Shown here: positions 22,134-34,100 of the stretch, in pieces | Layout: every line of letters begins with the position of its first letter | Position numbering within the stretch: position 1 is the stretch's first letter | Assembly: GCA_037783415.1 (NCBI GenBank) | Contig: JAZGTN010000026.1 | Span: 1,075,001 to 1,139,000 of the forward strand | Direction: 5' to 3' | From: Leptasterias polaris | Lineage: Eukaryota; Echinodermata; Asteroidea; Forcipulatida; Asteriidae | Length of the DNA stretch: 64,000 nucleotides | The notes under the pieces: generated by a model | Seen by the model: only the letters and a program-made list of their open reading frames with translations | Told to the model about the DNA's origin: nothing | The model's database searches: none | Made by a program: the position numbers and the translations under genes

Positions 22134-22518
22134 TTAAAGGCAGGGTATACTTTTGGTAACCACTCAAAATTAATGACCATAAAAACTTACTTGGTGTGAA
22201 GCACTGCAGCTGTTGATAATGTGTAACATTTTGAGAAAGAATTTCCTTCAAAGGAATGTGGTTTTAGAGAAAGGGATTCAAAAAAGTGTCAATCTGAGAA
22301 ACTGTTCATGTCTCAGAATCAGATTGTGTCCTCCAATTACGGATTATTCTTCCTGCATGGACATAACCACTACAGATTTTTGGCGATATCTCAAAAACAC
22401 TTCCACCTTTTGAAAAGAAATTTTCAGAGGTTAGTTTTATTGTATATCTTCATTTACCGGTATATAGAATTTAAACAATCGAATGGTTACAAAAACCAAA
22501 TGTATACTTTGCCTTTAA
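22134..22518. mobile_element. MITE, 'TTAAAGGCA' family, good copy
   Basis: TTAAAGGCAGGGTATACTTT at the left mirrors AATGTATACTTTGCCTTTAA at the right. TTAA at both edges; 385 bp, noncoding. Confidence 0.8.
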
Positions 22519-22762
22519 AAGTATTTAGTCCATGCAAAGGTTGAAAACAACTTCACACACAAGACGCCAATCCGTTGCAAGTTAGTATTACCATTTACTG
22601 ACCAACATATTATATACATATTCCACAAACTGTGCTTTTTTTTTTTTCAATCTCTGATTTAAAATATCTGCAAGCTCGGATGCAATTTTACATTTGTATC
22701 CAATAACAGTTTCAGTTACAACCACAACAGAGCTTCCGTCAAACCACAGTCAAATCATTACT

Positions 22763-22956
22763 GGGCCTAACTTCATAGAGCTGCTTAAGCACAAAAAGTA
22801 GCTAAGCACAACAAAATTATGCTTACAAGAATAAGGTTACCAGCCTAACCAGCATGTCGCAATTACACTTTTTGACTGGTATTCCTGCTCATTTCTGCCG
22901 AGCCAAAAAATTGTTAAACAATATTTTCTGCTTAAGCAGCTCTAAAAAATTGGGCA
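22763..22956. mobile_element. Palindromic MITE, 'GGGCCCAATTTCATAGAGC' family
   Basis: GGGCCTAACTTCATAGAGCT and the mirrored GCAGCTCTAAAAAATTGGGC enclose 194 bp. Related to 28359-28556 and 10317-10479. Confidence 0.75.
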
Positions 22957-23517
22957 CTGGTTACAATGTAAAAATGCTCCAAAGTCGAGTATACATAGTG
23001 CTTAATTAAAGCTAAAGTTATTTTAACATTTAATTGTATGTAAATATATGCAGCAGGTAAAGCCAAACCTTTGGTTGTTTTACGTATTACTATTATTTTT
23101 TTTTTTTTTACAGCTTATTACATAAGGTTTTTGATCAGTAATTTACCTGCATCTTGAAGGGTTGGTACAACATTATATTAATAGTAATTAATAAATCCCA
23201 ACTAAATTTGTGATTTTTTTTACCCAAGGTGGCAGCAGACAGTACAATGTAGGTCCACCAGTCAATTTGTAGAACCAAACTTTTGACTCAAAACAAATTA
23301 CGGCCTGTGTTAGTTCACGAAGTAAAAGGAAAACCACATAATTTTGTTGGCTATTAGTGTGAATCATTGTATTCTACTTTTAAAACATCTTTCCAACCAT
23401 ATTTATTTCATAACAAATGCTTGTATAGCCCAAAGGTCCCAAAACGTGTCCCTTTAAAGTAAGTCCATCAGCCTAGGGCCCTTTTCAAAGCCACCGCTTG
23501 AGCTTGGGCTCTATCCA

Positions 23518-23763
23518 CCTGGGCTCAACTTCATGGCTCTGGGCAAAGAATCGGCGCTTACGGAAGCAGGGAATTCTGCGCTTACGCCAAGTGTATTTCA
23601 TGGGTTAGCAGGGAATTTTTGCTTGTGCTCTTGCGTAGTCCACGTTACTAGGCATTCTACGCTTACACAGCTAGCGGAGAAATTCGGCGCTTGCTCGGTA
23701 AGCGGAGAATGATGATCGCAAACACAGAATTCGGTGGTAAGCAGAGCCATAAAATGGGGCCCC
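23518..23763. mobile_element. MITE, 'GAGCCCAATTTCATGGCTC' family
   Basis: CTGGGCTCAACTTCATGGCT and, at the right, CAGAGCCATAAAATGGGGCCC-type text are mirrored. Internal GGAATTCTGCGCTTACG motifs are shared with 256-466. Confidence 0.7.
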
Positions 23764-24884
23764 ATTGAAGCCCTGTAAGGAAAACACATGTTTTTCTAAA
23801 TAACTGACAGAGCGTAAGCCAAAGCCATGTTTTCTAAAAGGGCCTATGTATGCCATAACTATAAGCCTTCTTTAATGGATATGGCTTAGGCTTAGGCTTA
23901 GGCTCCATCAGCATTTGTATTGGGAATAATGAGCTTTTGGCATGAAGCTTCAGGAAAAGGTACAATTGTGCCATACACATTCATTCAGAATTGTGTATGG
24001 TTGTTCACCGTCCTTTACATAACTACGATATAGTCTGAGGAATTCAAATTTAAGTGGGAACTTGTGACTAAGCAAGTCATTGTACCAGACATTATACAAA
24101 TCTAACTCTCAAATGGTTTATTGAGGAGAATCAATGATCCTTCATCAATGAATAATTGCAGTTGTTTTGTAGGATATTCCGTCCAGATTGGGCAGACGAA
24201 CTCTTCCCAACTGAACATTGTACCAGCCCTTTTTAGCACATTTCCGCAATGCTCATTTTAATTTGTGGAACATCACTGAAAATATACAGTACATGTATAC
24301 TGTTTTTACAACAGGAATGTTTAAAATATAATTTTGTTCTACCAACACTTAACCCTATACTCTATTCCAGACTAACTATTTCTTAAATCCTAACAAATGT
24401 ATAAATACTTTTTGTTTGCATTAAGTGCAAATGAATATATTCATAAACTATTTAACAAACAATAAGAATTAAAATTAGCTTTAGAAAGAAAAAAAGGAAG
24501 AAACCTAAATACACTCTTCTATGCAAACCTAAACCTGTATAGCATACAGAAAACTATATTTAAAAGGAAAGCATAAAGTTAAATTGCCCCAAAATTACCA
24601 CTATAACTTTAAAATGCACGATACAGCCCCAAAATATCTCTCGAGTTCACTCAATAGCACTCCTCACTAATGCTCAAAACAGAAGCTCACTAACTGACTG
24701 TACCCTGATGTGGTGATTGCATGAGTGGTGGAAAGTTGTCTGACAATTTGATTCCAATGCAGTAAGTAATTTTTTTTGCAAGCAGACAGCACACCAGGGT
24801 GGCAAACTAAATGTTTTTTACAAAATTAAAGCAAGGGCTTAGAAAGTATTGTTGGACTAACCCCTTAGTGCTAATAATAAGCAG

Positions 24885-25030
24885 CTTAGGCTTTGTATGC
24901 TCCCCAGGGAGTTGAGAAAGTTTGAGGAATAGTCTAAAAATACCTGATGAACAGGGATAATAATGTTGTAAAGCGCAATGCTCTAGTTAAGTGAAGATAT
25001 TAGTGCTATATAAGAACTGTATTATTACTG
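24885..25030 (+). repeat. SINE tail fragment
   Basis: GCTTTGTATGCTCCCCAGGG, ATAATGTTGTAAAGCGC and GTGCTATATAAGAACTGTA match the 3' half of the tRNA(Ser/Leu-like) SINE. Confidence 0.55.
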
Positions 25031-25371
25031 CCTTAACCAAGAGATTTTAGTGTAAATTTGTGAAAGCAAAGGGAACATTTATGGTAGATGATGTATTGTT
25101 AAGTACCCTGTTTAAAAACAACAAAAGCTGGAAAATAATGATCAATTGAAAAAAATCTATACAAGTCTTGCAGTGTTACAAGCTCTCATTAGCAAGATAA
25201 ATACATAGCCAGCGCTAACAGTAACATCAGAGTCCAATTTGATAGTTTTACCTTTGAATTCTGTGCTTACAGTGCCCTGTCAGGGTTTGCCCTTAACTTT
25301 TTCAGTGACTAGCCAGCAACACCAGTTAGCTCTTCATTTCACTAGGTTCGTCAGCTATTCAGTGCACTTGT

Positions 25372-25497
25372 CCATAATTCATATTAAATAGAGATGCTTT
25401 TCAACACTGAACTATCCAGCCAGACCACTTGGAGGAATTTTGACTGGTCCTCATGTATTTTAACTGGCATTTGGGCAGTGGGCCACTGTTAAGGGAG
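25372..25497 (+). repeat. Dispersed 120-bp repeat, copy 2
   Basis: CATATTAAATAGAGATGCTT... and GGGCCACTGTTAAGGG match 18139-18260. Confidence 0.65.
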
Positions 25498-25510
25498 AAC
25501 GCTGCATGTA

Positions 25511-25883
25511 TTAAAGGCACTGAACACGTTTTGTAATTGTCAAAGACCAGTATTCTCACTTGGTGTATCCCAACATATGCATAAAATAACAAGCCTGTGA
25601 AATTTGGGCTCAATTGGTCATTGAAGTTGCAAGAAAATGATGAAAGAAAAAACACCCTTGTTGTACAAATTAGTGTGCTTTCAGATATGAATAAAAGGCT
25701 TCTGGCTAGAAGTCTTATTATTTTAGTGAGAAATTACCTCTTTCTCAAAAACTACGTTACTTCAGAGGGAGTCGTTTCTCACAATGTTTTATACTATCAA
25801 CAGCTCTCCGTTGCTCGTTACCAAGTAAGTTTTTATGCTAATATATATTTTGAGTAATTACCAAACGTGTACAGTGCCTTTAA
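25511..25883. mobile_element. MITE, 'TTAAAGGCA' family
   Basis: TTAAAGGCACTGAACACGTT mirrors AACGTGTACAGTGCCTTTAA; 373 bp with TTAA edges. Confidence 0.8.
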
Positions 25884-25889
25884 AAGCAC

Positions 25890-28090
25890 ACAGGCATAAG
25901 CACATAATTCCGAAATAAGCAGAGCCATGAAATTGGGCCCTGGACCCAGTAGCTTATCATATGTGAACAATTCACTGCTTACAGTTTTGCAAGAAGCACA
26001 GATGAGTTTGCAAGGGAATGGGAGCTGAAAGCCATCTACATTTGCAAATGGCTAGCTTATACAATGTCTTCCTAATTTGCATGACTATCATAAAAACCAC
26101 AGCTTTGGCTTGGGTTCCAGCTTATGTTCTGTCTGCCTGTTTGAAGCCCAAGCACCCATTTACAAAATATCTGAAAGAACCGAAGCCGGAGGCAAAACCA
26201 AAGTTATGGTTTCAAAAGAAGGCCAAAGAATCATGCACTTTACCAATTACTTAGTAATTGCACAAAGGATTGTTTTGTACAAAGCCAACATTCAAGACAT
26301 TACAGCTTTCTTTGAAGACAAATATGCAAATCTTCAGGCAATTTGTTTACTTTTTTTTTTTTTTTACATTTTAAAATAAGAGAAATTCCTAAAATTGCAC
26401 CCATATTCTTTTCAGTTTAGACCAAAATTGTACCACGAAACCTTTCTAGTCACCATAAAGAATTTTTCATACTTTCCTGAGGATGCAAAAATCATATTTC
26501 ACCGTCACAAAAATGGAAAATAGCGCAACCAAAAACATCAGCGTAACACTTTGCATTTACGTTTAAATTCATGTGAGGTACAAACAGCATTTGGAGTCGA
26601 ACACCGAGGGCGGGGCCATGCATACATAGAGACTACAAAAGAACAAAGCAGTGTTTTAACAATGTACAACCAGGTCCACCACTAAATATACAGGAATGGT
26701 TCAGCTACTATCATACCCAAACAAACATCTTTTGGAAAACTTAGTCTAAAAAAAATCATCAAAAAGTATTATTTTGTTGTTTCATAAATTTGCCTTTTTC
26801 CTAACTTAAGTTCTTTGGCCTTAATTAGACATGTACCTTATTAGTCTTCCTAATACTGTACTTTTTGGAGAGCAAAATAACTAAACAATTTACAAACAGA
26901 AATGCTTCCAGGGTTTTGTTGGCAGAATTCTTTGTTAATAGAACTGTTAATTTCAAAAACTGAAAGTTGCATTCAAAGGTTTAGTCTCATCAGGGACTAG
27001 AGGGCATTTTGTTTTTATGGATACCAAGGGAATGACATCCGAGCAAAGGAAACAAACTCCATTTTCTTTCACCCCTTTAAAGTTGTTTTGTATTTATAAA
27101 CCACTTGCTTTGGACGCTATTGTTTAATGAAACGTGCACGCGTGAAAGGCTATCATTGGTTGAGAGTCGTGCACAGCACGTACACACATGCACTTTCCAT
27201 TGTTTGTCATCAAAGATGGCGATCAATGACATCATGTGCAATCTATCTATTTAAATTGACAAGTATGTACTGGAAATAATCTGCACTTCAATTTTTCTTG
27301 GTGGGTTTTAACAACGAATCATGCTGTTCAAAATGTCACATAAATCTATCCTCAAAATACACAATAACAAAATGTCTGGCACGACACTATGTCATATCTA
27401 AACTCTGAGACACTCTTTACGATTGTAATATGCAAATGAGGTTGCGACCTCATTTAGCATTGTTGGTAATACATTAATACCTCAAACATGCTGTGAACTA
27501 ATGGTAATATCTAATATTTTAATTTATACTTTTTTATGAGGGTATCACCCATCACATGACCATGGGTGGCCCATTCAAGGTGGACATACAAGAAAAAGGG
27601 GAGCGGGCACCAGACAACAAATAAATTCAAAATAGTTCCTTCATGACTTCCGGGGAAAAAACAGACACTGGGCCGACAGTTTTGGTAACTTTGAACTTTG
27701 ACCCCTATCAGGTTGGTACCCCTTCCATTACAAAGGTGTATCTACCCATTGAAACTGAGGACTGTAACAAAAAGAACTAAGTGTTTTGATAGAGCGAGGA
27801 TGTCCTCACTTTGCTTCGGTGTACAAAACCAATGGGGAAGCCATTAAACAAAAAAGTCTGGAACAATGACAGAACAAAGTAAAGTCTTCAATTTACTGGG
27901 ACGACAAACAAGTATGCTTGAACTAGCTACCTAGAATAGTGAGACATTGCAGTGTGTTGTTGGGAGGAGGGGGGTTTGACACACTTTTTAAACACAATAC
28001 ACAAAGCTAAACGGTATACATTTAGGGAGGGAAGCGGGCAATACAGAATCCTACATACAAATAAATTAATAACTGAATTACTTAACATGT
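25890..28090. other. Probable HID1 3' UTR / intergenic DNA
   Basis: No protein recognised. It lies downstream of the distal HID1 stop on the minus strand, so part should be HID1 3' UTR. I did not find a clear minus-strand AATAAA close to either stop codon, so the transcript end is unplaced. Confidence 0.35.
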
Positions 28091-28154
28091 TCAAACTCGC
28101 TGGATCTCAAAGAGATGCACGTCAGTATCATACCAGATCGGTGGGTCCAGATTC
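28091..28154 (-). other. HID1: HID1 distal alternative terminal exon
   Basis: Reading the minus strand, an AG acceptor (tctaaag) precedes 64 nt that continue the AG-phase of exon 18 (31963-32121) and encode RNLDPPIWYDTDVHLFEIQRV then TGA at 28093-28091. This resembles the vertebrate HID1 C-terminus even more closely than the proximal exon does, and it ends at the same residue. Its open frame, correct phase and acceptor argue that it is functional rather than a dead duplicate. Confidence 0.85.
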
Positions 28155-31100
28155 CTTTAGAGTTAGCAGCAGCAGGTGTGGTGAGAAGTAATATAGATTT
28201 TTTTTAAACAATGAAACGCTTGCTCCTACTAAAGGATAGAAATCACTTCATCCACAAGATTACAATTAATAATAAATACAATGTTAACCGGTAGTGGTAA
28301 TAGGGCAGACATTTGGCCCAACATACCTGTACAAGTTTCAGGTTGGTATTCTAAACCTGGGACCAATTTCATAGAGTTGCTCAAGCAGCAAACATTGCTT
28401 AGAAATTTACTGGTAAGCGAAAAGATGCAGGATACCAGTCATAAATGGTGCGTGTGGAATGCTTTTTTGGCTGGTAACCTTATTATGGTACATGTTGTTG
28501 TTGTTTTATGCTTAGCTACTTTGTGTGTGCTTAAGCAGCTCTATGAAATTGAGCCCTAATTATGGATGTGAGAAAACTGCTTATTTGAGAATACACCTTA
28601 CGCATTGACGGCATCATGGCACCATCTTAAAGGTCAAAGGATGATGAAACTATGTCCCCATGTTTTGGATTTTCAATACAATAAACACAAAAATAAATAA
28701 AATAATTCATAAGATATTAATACATTTAAATTGTTTGAAAAATTCATCAAAAATTGAAGAAAATACTACACAAATCTGTTATCAGAAATCGATTTACAAC
28801 TGTCTATTTATATAGCAAATATATTCCACTGTCCAATTCCACACAATATTATTGAAATATCATTAATTATTCAAACATTTTATATGACAAGCACGCTCAG
28901 AAGTGCTCTCTACTATTGACAAAAACATTGTGACAAAATGTTGCTGGTCAAAATAGTAAACAAAACAAAATTTGACATCAAGCAAACTAGTTTTGTTTCT
29001 CAAATTGCAGTGTTATAAACCCCAAGTAGCATTTCAAAATGAAGCGGATATGACATAGTAATGATACTCATTTGCACCCACATAGCCATAAACATGTTTT
29101 GTTTAATACAAATGAGTGAAGCTTGAATACATTGCACTCGGGTAGAAACTTAAAAACGAAAACAAATGTTGCTTTTTTCTTAAAAAGCAACTTTAGAATT
29201 TAAAAAAAGTCACAAAATTTCAAATATAAATTGGAACTTCTCTAATTCACAAAAGTAGAGTGCAACTGATACTATGTGTAATTATGGTCGCAAGTGGAGA
29301 AAATAAATAACTCTGTGAGATTTAACATCAGTTCTAGCTGTCCTTTATCCGCTGGACCTCAAACAGCTTGACGCCGGTGTCATACCAAATAGGTGGCTCC
29401 ACATTCCTAAAGGTTACAATCGGTCAAATAATGAAAAAAGAAAACAAACAAAATGACAAAACATTTTGGTTTGAAAGAAAAAAACAAACACAAAACAAAC
29501 AAAAACAGGCCTTGAACATCTTCAAGAGGTTTGAATGTTACTCAAGGACAAGAAAAAAAATACAAACATTTTCAATTTTCAGCCACAAGGGCAAAAGGGG
29601 GAAAGGCTCGAATTTGGTGGTTGGGGGGGTCCACAAGACAGTGCTTGTAGCTCAACATTTTTACAGCACAATAGACTGTGCAAGTCTCGCGCGCATTCGA
29701 ACTTCCGGGACCATAGTGGTCCCAACCATATGGAGTTTTACGTGGGCGAGATTTTGTTTCGTCAGTTATTTTAGTTTAACGTAGTTTATGACCTGGAAGA
29801 TTATACATGTTGTCGGGAATGTACTCTTATTTTCTTTCTAAGCTACGTAATTTGAAATCTTTTTTATTTTTTGTTTTGTTTGGTTTTTATGCACCTCGGA
29901 ATAAGTTTAGTCTTAGATAGATGGCGCTTTACAAGTTTTAATTATTATTATTATTATTAATGTAACACTAAGTGATAACAAAATATAAAAGTAAAACCAA
30001 TTCAACAATATAACGACGAAAACCCGATAATTTAACTTGACCTCAGCTTCCGGTTATTGCAAAAAATTAAGAATTTTGTGCTCGCCTCCGATCATAAAAC
30101 TTATGTAAACGCTTGTTTTGGATGCGCGATTATAATCGCCAGATGCAGTAATTGCTAAAAAAAAACTTTTCATTGCAGTCTATGGTTGTTGAGGCGTCAG
30201 CATCTTCTCTAAACTGCGATACAAGTCAAATTTAAACCCGTTTGACCACCACGAATCCGCGTAAGGGGTTTCTAAAAAGTTAACATAAAATAAGCATCCT
30301 TGTCCCAGAGTTAAAACATTTTTTCCCAATATTAATCAACACACTATTGTGTAATTTTTTCAAAAGCTAAAACTTTTAATAAAATTGTAATGATTTATTT
30401 TTGTTGTTCAGATTTTGTCATGAGAAATAATTTAAAACAAAGATTTGATTTCAGAAATAAAAATGTTCTTCGTTTGACGTGTTTTCTCGTTCGGATAAGT
30501 GCGAGACTTGCACAGTCTATACTGGACCAGAACTCTTTTTACGAGACAAGTTTCAAAACAAGAACAAACTGTCAACACAGTTTATCACAAAAACTGTTTT
30601 TATTTGAACAAGCACTAATGAGAATTTTGTTTTTTTTATTTGTCTGATTGCAAGATAATTATTAGATTCTCATTCAACATTTTGAAAATAATTTGCTTTT
30701 ATTCAAAAGAAAAACACAAGCCGCTGGACTTGTCCAGTCATGAGTTTAATGACACGGCGCTAAAAACACTGGCCTCGGGCCTGTGGTCCAGTGTAAATTT
30801 TGCGCCCTGAAAGGGGGCATACAGACAACTGCTTATGTTGTGTCTCCAAAGTTTAAGCCTGCCTGGATAAACAAAATTTCATAGGGGAGCACAAAGAAGG
30901 GCTTGACGAGATCGGGAGGGTATGTCGAAAGAAAAAGAAGAGAAGAACGCCCTCCTTCCAAAGTGCTGTAAAGAAATTACAAGGTTAACCCTTAAATTTA
31001 ATAATTTAGAAACCATATTTTTCTGATACTCAAGGCCACGTTGACCCAATTTACCTGACGTCATCGCCTAGGATAAATCTTAGTTGTGACGATTGTGAGT

Positions 31101-34100
31101 CGGATCGCCAGCGCCAATTTCAGAGCTGCCAACATTTGCATCATGCAATCAAGGAGATTTTGTACAACAATCAGGGAGATATTTAGAACTACATTCAACA
31201 TAACAGGGAAGAAGTTTCCATAATCAGGGAGATCGTCAAATTTGTTCTTCAGAACATGGAAAGAGATACACAAATGGTGTTAACGCAAACCAAATATACA
31301 TTGATACCTCACCATGCAATGTCTCAAATCCCACAAACAGGGAAAGATTGGTTAATTTTCGGAGGACTTTCTGCAGAATCAGGGAGAGTTGTCAGCTGAC
31401 CTTTTAAATGAAGCAACCGCAATTTGAATCCCAACATGGCAGACCAGGGGCATACAGTAGCCGAGTGTGACATCAGAGTAAGGGGTCTCGGTAGTTTTTT
31501 CAAAAAATAATCTTTTCAGGGAGTAATGTAGTTCTAAAACGCTCTGCAGGATTTTCACTTAATATTGCTTGTCCATAATCATGTTAAATAGGGATACTTT
31601 TCAACACTGAACCAGACAAACTACCGAATGAAGTTTAACTGGTCCTCACATGTTTTAAAACTAGCATTTGGCCAGCAACCACTAAATTCAGAATTCACAA
31701 GACCCAGTGAACGATTCCCATTGCATAGCATAACAAAATGCTACACACAAAGTCTCAGTTGCTACTATAAAAAAAATCCTCAATTAGCACTCAGTGTGTA
31801 CAACACATGTTCAGTCCAAATATTTTGCTACGCAAAAATTACTGGACGAAATCATTCCATGAGACCTTATTGTCTCATTTTGATGAATTCAGCTAAAAAG
31901 TAATTAACAGATAAAAAGACAATCCAACTAACATGGGAGAAATGATTGAATAACGTTCATACCTGAGGTAGATGACACCCCACATGTAGGTTCGGAACCA
32001 TAGAGTGGTACCACTGTTAGCCTGGTACTTTCGGATCAGTATAGGATGTGGAACAGGAAGGAGACCGACTAGGGTACCATGCTGAAGGAACTTTAAGATC
32101 TCCGTCTCGTCAGTCAGACCCCTGGAAACATAAACAAAGATTGTACCACTTGGATGATGCGCCTGCTACAAATTGACAAGTTTAGGTTGTACAGTAATTT
32201 GTTAATTCAGCGGATTTTTTTTTTAAACTTTTGCACAACTCGTAAGCTTTTATACAGTGCTTGATACACATTAGTGAACAGTAAAAGAAAAATAATATTC
32301 TTTAGCCCCAATGCAAATTTAACATCTATTAAACTGCAACGTTACAAAACAAGATACTGAGAAGTGACTTACTTGTCGATGCAGATCTTCTCAACTTGTG
32401 GAACCAAGACCTGAAGAAGACGCATGATGGTCTGTAAAGGTAACTTCTGCTTCCAGGACTGCACCTACAAAGCCACAGATAACACTTCCTTGAATTAGTC
32501 ATAATTTGGGTAAACTTCAACCATTGCAAATCCTCTGTAATCCGTTGCATGGTTCCCCGAGTCAAATCCAAATACTTTGGTGTTGAGTTTATACAGAACT
32601 CCATAACACCTTGGAAGTTGAAGAGTGTAAACGGGGACGGTTGTGTTGTTGTGACATGGAATTAGGAACTCTAACCCGTCACATTCATTACTCAAACCAT
32701 TACATGGCCTTTGTCACTATACAGCGAGCATTTCGGTTTTATTCACCGTGAATTTTCGCCCCATTTTTTACTAGTGCACGCTAGACTGCACCCAGCGCAT
32801 GCACATGTAGTACAAAATGCCCTCATAGTTAATGCCAGAACACAATCTTGTAAAAAAAATTAACAGTTTTTTTCCTCCAATTGACAAAGATCTACTTGAA
32901 TGTTAGAAACACAAATAGTAAATCTTTTGTATTCGTGCAAAGGAGAGAATATTTTCATTCCAGGAAAGATGGAATGTTTTATTCAACTCTGCTTCACATC
33001 ATTGGATGGAGTATTCCATCTTTCAACTTGTGAATATATTGCAAAAATAGAAATGGCTGATGCGAACAGACTACCAACCATGCAAACCAAAACAACCCAA
33101 GGTATAAATGCAAAACAAAAGTTAATGGTCTGATGTTTCGACCCTAGCAGAGTCTCTCTCGAAGGCTAAAGGACAACTATACAAGAGTAACAGAAGCAGT
33201 CAAGTGGAAAAACATTAATAGAGAGCGAGAGAGAGAGGCAGAAAGCACATAGAAAGGGCAAAGGGTAAACAATGAATAAATGGGGGAGGTTTTGGAGGGT
33301 AGGGCTGGTTTGTCATTTAATAGATCCAGTACCCATTCAGAGGAAGGCCTCCAGTCTCCACTAATGCTGCTTGGAGTATTGCTGGACACTGAGGATGTCC
33401 TCTGCATTGCAATCATTCTATGTTCAGTGGCTTCAGGTTGGGACCCTAAAGGAATGGCCTGAGAACCAATCAGGCCACTGTCAGCAACTTTCTTATCCTC
33501 GGGGACGATGCTCTCAGTGTCGCTCGTCCCTTGGGATGTTGTCTGTGGGAGAAAGAAGATGAAAGTATTCTTATTCCTAGAAGAATGGACCAGTCCTGAA
33601 AGATCTACACTGGTTACCCATTAAGGACAGAATCGTCTTCAAGATCCTTGTGTGTGTCTACCGCTCATCAAAAGGCACTTTACCACCACATCTCTCAGAA
33701 GGAGTTCAACAATACCATTCCTACTGCGAGTCTATGAGATCGAATAATAACCATCTTTTAAGGAACCCCTGACCAAAACATCATAGGGTGAAAGATCATT
33801 TACTTCTGCTGCCCCTTCATTATGGAACGACTTACTGGATCATATCAAACTTTCTCCATTACTGGCTTTCTTCAAAACTTCCTTCAAGACTCGCCTTAAA
33901 TGAGAACTGCATAAACATTCCCCACTGATGTGTTGCTGCGCCATGAGCATGTTAAGATGGTTATTGCACATCATAAATGCTCATTATTATTATTATTATT
34001 ATTATTATGAAGCTCCGCTCCTTAATACTTTGACCACACCAACCAACAGCAACACTTTGTGTTTTTAAAAGCAACTTTATACTAGTATCCTAAACTCTCC

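Noticed and set aside
23886..23904. Telomere-like TTAGGC repeat
   Set aside because: Only three units inside ordinary intergenic DNA; too short to mean anything.
29368..29784. 138-codon plus-strand open frame
   Set aside because: Lysine/asparagine-rich low-complexity text antisense to the HID1 last exon, with no recognisable domain.
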